NCBI GenBank assembly: GCA_041391745.1
Contig: JAWKNK010000003.1
Span: forward strand, 62,001-126,000
Direction of reading: 5' to 3'
Length of the DNA: 64,000 nt
Origin: JAIXWP01 sp041391745
GTDB taxonomy: Bacteria; Bacteroidota; Bacteroidia; Flavobacteriales_D; Sanyastnellaceae
The notes under the pieces are model-generated. The model saw only the letters and a list, made by a program, of their open reading frames with translations. It did no database searches and had not been told where the DNA came from. This document shows positions 8,326 to 14,895 of this stretch, piece after piece. Every line of letters starts with the position of its first letter. Position 1 is the first letter of the stretch. The position numbers and the translations under genes are program-made.

Positions 8326-11300
8326 TTAATTGCGGTAAAACACTCCTTGCGATGATTCATCCATCGTGTCACAATGGAAATGCTTTTCACCTTTAAACAT
8401 AGGCTTTCTGGTAGGTTTACCGGCTTGCTTTTCTAAAAGCATTTTTTGAATAATGCGCGCACGCTCTTTTTCCATCCACTCTCTGTATGCTTCGTCTTTT
8501 TCAAGATCGAAATAGCAAATTCCATCAACGAATGTTTTGCTCGCTCTCGCATATATACTCAATGGATGATCCGTCCAGAGCACGATATCGGCATCCTTAC
8601 CGACTTTGATTGATCCCATTCTATCATCCACATGAAGCAATTTTGCCGGATTCAAAGTCACAAATTTCAAGGCGTCCTCTTCACTCACTTCGCCGTACTT
8701 CACTGCCTTTCCCGCTTCTTGATTGAGTCGACGCGCCATTTCCGCATCATCAGAATTGAAGGCTACTACAATTCCTTCGCGATGCATGAGCGCACCATTG
8801 AAAGGAATAGCATGTTGTACTTCCATCTTATAGGCCCACCAATCGCTAAATGTTGATCCTCCCGCTCCATGTTCACGCATCTTGTCGGCAACCTTATAGC
8901 CTTCTAAGATGTGGGTGAACGTATTGATACGGAAACCCATGCTATCCGCCACGTGCATCAACATATTGATTTCACTTTGCACATAGCTATGACAGGTCAC
9001 AAAACGTTCTTTATTCAGAATTTCGGCAATCGCTTTCAACTCCAAATCAACGCGAGGTGCTGTACCTGAAAACTTCTTTGACTTTGCTAATTGATTGTAC
9101 TTCTTCCATTCTGCATCGTACTCACGTGCTCGAATAAAATGATCGTAATAAACTTGTTCCACCCCCATGCGTGTTTGAGGAAAACGCACACGATTAAAAT
9201 CACCCCAATTGCTTTGTTTTACATTTTCACCTAAAGCAAACTTGATAAAACCATCTGCGTTTTCGACCAACATTGCTTCGGCGTTGCTACCCCATCTCAA
9301 TTTAATAAATGCACTCTGACCTCCTATTGGATTGGCGCTGCCATGCAACAATTGCGAAGCAGTAACACCTCCACTCAATTGACGATAAATATTGATATCC
9401 TCCGGCCAAAGCACTGTTGCTTCTTCCACTTCCGCGCTGCTCGCTTGCGAACCTTCATTCACACTTGCCAAAGCAATATGACTGTGTTCATCAATGATTC
9501 CAGCGGTAAGATGCATACCTGTGCCATCAATGATTTCTGCTCCTGCGTATTTTGAAGCGTCAAAGTTTTGACCTAGTGCTGCAATTTTTCCTTTTGAAAT
9601 AAAAACAAAACCATTTTCTATTTTCCCTTCTTCTTCGTTGGTCCAAATGGTTACGTTCTCTATTATCAGGTCCTTTTGCTCAGGCTTGTCTATCCATCCA
9701 TAAGCGGTGAATGGATAAATAATAGAGGTTTTATTGAAAATTTCAGGCGCTGTTTTGTCCGCCGTTTTTTCCTTTTTCTTCTCTTCTTTTTCTTTTAAAA
9801 CAAGTGGTGAAAGGACCGCATCAAACTGACTGCCGTCGCCCATTTCTAAGACACCGCGCCAAACTTTATCCGCTTTCCAACCAGAAAATAATACCGTGCC
9901 CATAGACTTCGCCGCAGAATCTGGCTTCATCACCAAATTCACAAAATCCAATTCTTGTTTGCTTTGAATTTTGAATGACAAGGTATCGTTATTCACCACC
10001 AGTAGTGCCTTATCCGAGAACTCCTTTCCTTCACCCAGATACACACTCATTACTTTCTCCTGCCACTGCAAATCGTATCTACCGGTGGCCATTTCCTTTT
10101 GAGGTAAGGGCTTTACCTCAAACTTTTCTCCCTCAATCCAACTTTCAAAAATCTCCGAGTCATCTTCAAAAATATCTTTTGATGCAATGAAGAAAGAAGC
10201 GGCAAATCCCTTCTTCAATTGACCGAACGATTGTTCCGTTTTTAAAATTTGAGCAGGCTTGATTGTCAACGCGGCCAATGCCACTTCCTTCGGAAGTCCG
10301 CTCTCCACGGCTTTTCTAACACTTTCTAGAAAAGAACTTTTTTCCTTATTTTCAGATGAAGTAAATACAAAAGGAATCGATTCGTTGTAAAGAAACTGTG
10401 CATTTGAAGATGCCATTTCCCAATGCTTTAACTCCGAAAAACTCACCCATCTCGCTAAATAAGGATCGCTTACATCATAAGCCGTAGGAAAATTCATGGG
10501 AATAATAAACGTCGCCTTTGTATTCTTTACATCGTCTAATCTTTGGTACTCCTCACCTGTTCCCACAATGATGTATTGCACTCCAAATTCATCACCCACG
10601 TTATCTGCTCTGAAAACGCTCCATTTATTTCCCGCTTCAAAAAAAGAAGGTAAGTTTTGAAGCTGATTCATTTCGCTCAACGCCAAATTTACCCCTTCAG
10701 ACGAACCTCCGTTCTTGTACCATTGAGCGTCGTAGTAAGTTTGGCGAAGCAATGCTATACTACCCATCAAAGAAGAAGGATAATCCTGTGTGCTCGAACC
10801 TTTATTGAAAGAATAAAAAGCACCAGCTTTCTCCTGTTTGATCGCCTCATTCACATCACTTCCCAGAGAAACCAAAGCACCACTGCCTCTTACGATTCCA
10901 TCTTTCTTGTGCGTGAGCACATATCCGAATCCGGCAGAACGCAGCTCTTTCGCTGCCTCTCCGTTAGTTTCAAAAAACATGGCCGCATTTTGATCAGAGC
11001 GAATCGCTTGATTCCATCCAAAAGCTCCTTTGCGATCGGTTTCGATTTGTGGACCTCTACCTCTGCGAGATCCTTCGCTCTTGCTATCCGGCATTCCATA
11101 ATCAGAATAGAGATCAATGAATGTTGGGAAAATGTACTTTCCTTCAAGATCCACCACCACGGCATTTTGAGGCTGTGCCACCGACTTGCCTACTTCCACA
11201 ATTTTACCTTTTTCAATCAGCATCATTCCATCTTCAATAAATTCTGATGGCGACACTTGAATATTGGCGTGAGTAAATAAAACAGATGTTACCTCTTTAG

Positions 11301-11385
11301 GACGAACACCATTGTATGGAAAAGTGGTTTGAGCAAATACGCTCATTCCACAAAGCAAGAAAATAAACAGGTGAATGAATCTCAT
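8326..11385 (-). CDS. Secreted double amidohydrolase (N-terminal half degenerate, C-terminal half intact)
   Basis: A 1019-residue protein: signal peptide (residues 1-18), a first amidohydrolase-like unit (about 35-420), a linker with a charged Lys/Glu tract (about 535-550), and a second amidohydrolase unit (about 570-990). Only the second unit keeps the metal ligands: IIDEHSHIA (HxH), VTCHSY, FTHILEGYK and the final VAFNSDDAE Asp. The first reads FIDLYSDYG where HxH is expected. So one active site per chain is likely. Related Bacteroidota pairs are annotated as amidohydrolases; the substrate is not known. It is followed 3 nt later by the smaller amidohydrolase. Confidence 0.88.
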   Translation of the reverse strand: MRFIHLFIFLLCGMSVFAQTTFPYNGVRPKEVTSVLFTHANIQVSPSEFIEDGMMLIEKGKIVEVGKSVAQPQNAVVVDLEGKYIFPTFIDLYSDYGMPDSKSEGSRRGRGPQIETDRKGAFGWNQAIRSDQNAAMFFETNGEAAKELRSAGFGYVLTHKKDGIVRGSGALVSLGSDVNEAIKQEKAGAFYSFNKGSSTQDYPSSLMGSIALLRQTYYDAQWYKNGGSSEGVNLALSEMNQLQNLPSFFEAGNKWSVFRADNVGDEFGVQYIIVGTGEEYQRLDDVKNTKATFIIPMNFPTAYDVSDPYLARWVSFSELKHWEMASSNAQFLYNESIPFVFTSSENKEKSSFLESVRKAVESGLPKEVALAALTIKPAQILKTEQSFGQLKKGFAASFFIASKDIFEDDSEIFESWIEGEKFEVKPLPQKEMATGRYDLQWQEKVMSVYLGEGKEFSDKALLVVNNDTLSFKIQSKQELDFVNLVMKPDSAAKSMGTVLFSGWKADKVWRGVLEMGDGSQFDAVLSPLVLKEKEEKKKEKTADKTAPEIFNKTSIIYPFTAYGWIDKPEQKDLIIENVTIWTNEEEGKIENGFVFISKGKIAALGQNFDASKYAGAEIIDGTGMHLTAGIIDEHSHIALASVNEGSQASSAEVEEATVLWPEDINIYRQLSGGVTASQLLHGSANPIGGQSAFIKLRWGSNAEAMLVENADGFIKFALGENVKQSNWGDFNRVRFPQTRMGVEQVYYDHFIRAREYDAEWKKYNQLAKSKKFSGTAPRVDLELKAIAEILNKERFVTCHSYVQSEINMLMHVADSMGFRINTFTHILEGYKVADKMREHGAGGSTFSDWWAYKMEVQHAIPFNGALMHREGIVVAFNSDDAEMARRLNQEAGKAVKYGEVSEEDALKFVTLNPAKLLHVDDRMGSIKVGKDADIVLWTDHPLSIYARASKTFVDGICYFDLEKDEAYREWMEKERARIIQKMLLEKQAGKPTRKPMFKGEKHFHCDTMDESSQGVFYRN

Positions 11386-11406
11386 AGAATTTTCAGTCGA
11401 AAAAAA

Positions 11407-12048
11407 TTAAACCGCTTCTGCAACAACTTCTTCCACGATATCGGGCAATTTAGCTTTGAGCAAATTTTCGATACCACCTTTCAAAGTGGCAGTGCTTGAA
11501 GGGCAACCGCTGCAAGAGCCTTTCATTTGTACATAAACGATTTTGTCTTTGTAGGCCATGAAATCAATCGCTCCACCATCTTGTTCTACTGCTGGTCTCA
11601 CGAACTCATCCAACAAGAATCGAATATCATCATCATACGGTGAAGTCTCAAATTGGCTGTAATCTGTAGCAGGTTTTGGTGCGCCCAAACTTTGAGGATC
11701 TGCCATTGGCTCACGTCGCATCAATTCCGCAGGAACTGTGCTAACTGCAATTTCATTTTCCACTAGCCATTCACGAATGTATTCGCGAAGTTGCATTACA
11801 ATCATTTCCCAACCCAGTGATTCGTCTTTGGTAACGGTCACAAAATTGCCCGAAATAAAAACGTTTGTCACAAATGGAAAATTGAAAAGTTCCTCTGCCA
11901 AAGCAGACGAATTGGAAGCTTCACTTTTTGAACGGTACTCCACCTGAAGTCCGCCAGTTACTAATGCTCTGTCGGCTACAAATTTCATTGCCGCAGGGTT
12001 TGGTGTCATCTCGGCATAAACCGATGTTGGTATTTTTTTATTATCCAT
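11407..12048 (-). CDS. Nfu-type iron-sulfur cluster scaffold
   Basis: A 213-residue protein with an N-terminal Nfu_N domain (starting about residue 8, TPNPAAMKF) and a C-terminal NifU-like domain with the cluster-binding CxxC (KGSCSGCPSST, about residues 175-185). Nfu proteins receive 4Fe-4S clusters from the main assembly machinery and pass them to target enzymes. No other Fe-S assembly genes are near. It lies 22 nt upstream of the double amidohydrolase gene on the same strand. The 106-nt spacer on its 5' side holds AT-rich and repeat-like sequence only. Confidence 0.93.
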   Translation of the reverse strand: MDNKKIPTSVYAEMTPNPAAMKFVADRALVTGGLQVEYRSKSEASNSSALAEELFNFPFVTNVFISGNFVTVTKDESLGWEMIVMQLREYIREWLVENEIAVSTVPAELMRREPMADPQSLGAPKPATDYSQFETSPYDDDIRFLLDEFVRPAVEQDGGAIDFMAYKDKIVYVQMKGSCSGCPSSTATLKGGIENLLKAKLPDIVEEVVAEAV

Positions 12049-12154
12049 TTTTCTATATTCTCAATTCACAATTCACAATTAGTCATTAGCCCTTCGACTA
12101 CGCTAGCGCTTCGCTCAAATAGTCATTGGTCATTAGTATTTGGTAATTGTATTA

Positions 12155-12796
12155 CTATTCCTCATCATTCAATATGAATCCCACGGAGCGCCAAATTTCG
12201 GATATTTCTGAAAGGTGCACTTCAAATGGACTATAAACAGCGTTGTCGCTCACAAGTTTTAACGAATCATCAACACGGTAAATTCGTTTGAACACAATTC
12301 CGTCGCGTTCGGTTACTACGATATGTCGCTTACCTTCTTTGAGCAATCGCAAATTCTCCACCTTCGTGCAAATGATATACGAGCCGTCTGGAATAGGCAA
12401 CATGCTGTCGCCACTGATTTGAAAAACGCGCATATCACTGGTCAGCACCAAATCAGTAGTCGTAAGATCCACCGTTGGCAATGAATCTATAAAACCCACA
12501 TCGGAATAACCGGTAGTATAACCTGCAGCTGCCAGCACTGGTACCACTGGGATTTTCGACTTATCGAAGGTGGGAATGGCTTTAAACAATTTACTCAAAT
12601 CACGACCGATCAAATCATCCACCTCTACCTCGAAAAGTCGCGACATATCCATCAGCAAATTTAGCTTTGGCTCGGCCCTTCCTTCTTCATAGGCACCTAT
12701 TACAGGTCGCTTCACACCTAGCATTCCTGCTAAGTCAGATTGAGTGATGCTTTTTTGTTTTCTTAAAAATTTTAAGTTCGATGGTAGGTTTGACAT
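12155..12796 (-). CDS. XRE-family repressor with LexA-like S24 peptidase domain
   Basis: A 213-residue regulator. Residues 7-65 form an XRE helix-turn-helix (SDLAGMLGVKRPVIGAYEEG). The rest is a LexA/CI-type S24 domain with the catalytic Ser in SGDSMLP (S131) and Lys in GIVFKRIY (K170). An AAAGYT segment at residues 89-94 could be the self-cleavage site. This resembles the repressors that control damage-inducible polymerases in Bacteroidota, which often lack a classic lexA. The DnaE2-like polymerase 2.1 kb away fits such a role. No binding sites could be assigned. Confidence 0.88.
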   Translation of the reverse strand: MSNLPSNLKFLRKQKSITQSDLAGMLGVKRPVIGAYEEGRAEPKLNLLMDMSRLFEVEVDDLIGRDLSKLFKAIPTFDKSKIPVVPVLAAAGYTTGYSDVGFIDSLPTVDLTTTDLVLTSDMRVFQISGDSMLPIPDGSYIICTKVENLRLLKEGKRHIVVTERDGIVFKRIYRVDDSLKLVSDNAVYSPFEVHLSEISEIWRSVGFILNDEE

Positions 12797-12801
12797 GAGT
12801 A

Positions 12802-12809
12802 CAAAAGTA
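12802..12809 (-). promoter_or_regulatory. -7 promoter box for the XRE-S24 gene
   Basis: TACTTTTG (minus strand) lies 5 nt from the ATG at 12796, so the transcript would be nearly leaderless. It sits in the 25-nt gap shared with the divergent hydrolase gene, so this tiny spacer probably serves both genes and may include the operator. Confidence 0.55.
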
Positions 12810-12821
12810 AATTGCAGCGCT

Positions 12822-13559
12822 ATGTCAAAGAAACATCTTATTTTCCTTCATGGGTTCTTAGAAAATGCAAAAATGTGGAATCCTATTCTCAACTCCTTGG
12901 ATACCACAGACTGGCAACTTCATTTGCCCGAAATTCCAGGTCATGGAAACAATGCGGAATTGGTAACACCGAATATGCTCGAATACGTGGAAAATATTCA
13001 TGGGCAATTACAAATTCCAGCTGATGAACCTTACTTCTTCATTGGTCATTCAATGGGAGGATATATGGGAGCGCATTACTGCACCCAATATGCTGAAAAT
13101 TGCATCGGATTATTGCTTTTCCACTCAAAAGCGAGCGACGATGATGACGAGAAAAAAGCAGCTCGCAACAGGGCCATCGAAGCTGCACAGCAAAATCAAT
13201 CGCTTTATGTGCGCACGATGATCAACGGACTATTTCCTGATAGCACACGAGCTCAATTTGAGAAAGACATTGAAACTCAAATTTCTTACGCCCAAGCACT
13301 TCCAACTATGGCCATTACCAATGCACTCACAGTGATGCGCGATCGCGAGTCGCGACTTCAAGCATTAATCGCCAGCCAAATTCCAGTGCATTACTTCCTC
13401 GGATCAGAAGATAAGTCGATTCCTCAACAGATCGCCCTCGCCGAAATCCAACAACTCCCGAATGTCACGTTCCATCTTGAACAAAATGTGGGACATATGG
13501 GGCATATTGAGTGTGTGAATTCTGTGGTTGACTATTTCGGCAAAGCTTTGTCTAGTTAG
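12822..13559 (+). CDS. Alpha/beta hydrolase
   Basis: A 245-residue alpha/beta-hydrolase-fold protein. It has the oxyanion strand FLHGFLENAKMW near the N-terminus, the nucleophile elbow GHSMGG (Ser at about residue 83), an acid region VHYFLGSEDKSIP, and a late His in QNVGHMGH. Earlier in-frame starts overlap the divergent XRE gene, so ATG 12822 (MSKKHLIFLHGF) is chosen. Substrate unknown; the fold covers esterases, lipases and C-C hydrolases. The stop codon falls inside the left inverted-repeat arm that flanks the next gene. Confidence 0.87.
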   Translation: MSKKHLIFLHGFLENAKMWNPILNSLDTTDWQLHLPEIPGHGNNAELVTPNMLEYVENIHGQLQIPADEPYFFIGHSMGGYMGAHYCTQYAENCIGLLLFHSKASDDDDEKKAARNRAIEAAQQNQSLYVRTMINGLFPDSTRAQFEKDIETQISYAQALPTMAITNALTVMRDRESRLQALIASQIPVHYFLGSEDKSIPQQIALAEIQQLPNVTFHLEQNVGHMGHIECVNSVVDYFGKALSS

Positions 13560-13601
13560 ATTAGTTAAAGTAGTTAGAGTAGTTATGGGGTGTTTTTAAT
13601 T
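13554..13601. repeat. Left arm of inverted repeat flanking the four-helix-bundle gene
   Basis: A TTAGATTAGTTAAAGTAG-like tract ending in AGTTATGGGGTG and TTTTTAATT. It is closely matched in reverse complement by the tract at 14000-14084. It overlaps the last codons of the alpha/beta hydrolase. Confidence 0.75.
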
Positions 13602-13927
13602 GTAGTCGCGATAATTCTGTATAAAAGCCTTTCACAGTCTTGAAGCGTTGATTCGAGGTCAGCAGGAATTGATTTTCCACACCCGCCGATAATAATTTTC
13701 ACCCAATAGCGAACTTCGATAAGCTCCTTGTGAGCTATTTTCATCTTATGAATAAAGTCTTTTCGACTTTCAGCTGATTTTGCTTCATGCACATTAGCTC
13801 CTACAGCAGTAGAACACTTAATGAATTGACTAGCAATCTCGAAGTGCTTTTCTTCTTTCAGCTCTAACCCAAGTCTAGTACCTAAAATACCGAGGTCAGT
13901 AGATTTTATATAAATGGCATCTTTCAT
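13583..13927 (-). CDS. Four-helix bundle protein (23S rRNA intervening-sequence protein family)
   Basis: A 114-residue helical protein of the IVP/S23 four-helix-bundle family. The hallmark segment is STAVGANVHEAKSAESRKDF, followed by KMKIAHKELIEVRYWVK. Family members were first seen inside intervening sequences of 23S rRNA genes, and relatives serve diversity-generating retroelements. Most copies in Bacteroidota stand alone and have no known role. The start is set at ATG 13927 (MKDAIYIKST); the frame continues upstream to 13966. The gene is bracketed by inverted repeats and is the only minus-strand gene between 12.8 and 23.9 kb, which suggests insertion as a unit. Confidence 0.85.
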   Translation of the reverse strand: MKDAIYIKSTDLGILGTRLGLELKEEKHFEIASQFIKCSTAVGANVHEAKSAESRKDFIHKMKIAHKELIEVRYWVKIIIGGCGKSIPADLESTLQDCERLLYRIIATTIKNTP

Positions 13928-13999
13928 TTCACAAAGCAAAGTTCCCATTGCCGAATAGCCAAGCATATGTCTGTATAAATTATGTAGAATTTATTCCAT

Positions 14000-14084
14000 A
14001 AAAATTAAAACCACCCCATAACTATTTAACTAATCTAACTAACTTAACTATTCTAACTTATTTAACTATTCTAACTAAATTAGC
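14000..14084. repeat. Right arm of inverted repeat flanking the four-helix-bundle gene
   Basis: AAAATTAAAACCACCCCATA followed by a run of degenerate CTAACTATTTAA units. The part up to about 14040 is the near-perfect reverse complement of 13560-13601; the rest repeats the same TTAACTATTCTAAC motif in tandem up to the next gene start. Confidence 0.75.
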
Positions 14085-14087
14085 CCC

Positions 14088-14895
14088 ATGTGTGGGCGTT
14101 ACGGCATCGTTACAAAAATTAAGGAAATTGAGAAAAAATTCGGAGTCACCGCTCCGGCAGAATTCTCTTTTACCCCAAACACCAACGTTAGCGCAGGAGA
14201 ATACGCTCCCGTTATCACCAGCGAAGCTCCTAAGACCCTTCAAACTCTGCGTTTCGGTCTCACACCTTCTTGGGCAAAAAAACAAATGCTGTTTATCAAC
14301 GCTCGAACGGAGGGAGATCACAACAAGGAAGACAATTACAATTATTCCGGAGCAAAAGGCATCTTAGAAAAACCTTCATTCAGAAAACCGATTCGCTCAC
14401 AGCGCTGTGTGGTACTTGCCGATTGCTTTATTGAAGGCCCTAAAGATGTGGGGTTGAACAAACCGTATTGTTTCTATTTACAATCAGGACAAAGACCTTT
14501 CGCGATGGCTGGTGTGTGGGACACATGGGTCAACCCGACCAATCAACAAACCATACATTCCTTCGCGGTACTGACCACCGCAGCCAACGACCTACTTCGT
14601 CGCGTAGGTCATCACCGCTCGACCTCTTGTGCTGCCAGATGAATGGATAAAATCTTGGTTGGATGTAGATACGCCACTCACAGATATTGTTTCGATGATG
14701 CGTCCACCGAGTGACGAATTATTTAATGCCTACCCCATTTCTCCCGAAATAAAAAATCCCGCTGCTAATGGTATGCAATTGCTGCAACCCATTGGTGAGC
14801 GTGTATCTCCTGAGTACCGTTATGTTGTGCAACAAGAACTCGAGCTTTTCGGGATGGGTGAATCGCGCGCACGAAAAAGGAAAAATAAAAAGTGA
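14088..14895 (+). CDS. HMCES/YedK-type SOS-associated protein, frame-disrupted
   Basis: SRAP family protein that crosslinks to abasic sites in single-stranded DNA through Cys2. The N-terminus MCGRYG, the INARTE region and the late GHHR catalytic-His segment are present in the first frame (14088 to about 14616). Directly after that His the frame breaks (about 14616-14622). The protein resumes as LVLPDEWIKSWLD in another frame and ends at 14895. A single-base insertion would explain it. The stop overlaps the dnaE2 start, so the two were clearly one operon. Either a recent pseudogene or a sequencing error; the full span is given. Confidence 0.85.

Noticed and set aside
10657..11247. A 196-codon plus-strand ORF
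   Set aside because: It lies antisense inside the double amidohydrolase gene, has no recognisable motif, and its composition follows the shadow frame.
12049..12154. A possible small RNA or gene between the Nfu and XRE genes
   Set aside because: Only AT-rich direct repeats (AATTCACAATTCACAATT, GTCATTAG) and a CTTCGACTACGC fragment are seen, with no promoter or terminator pair.
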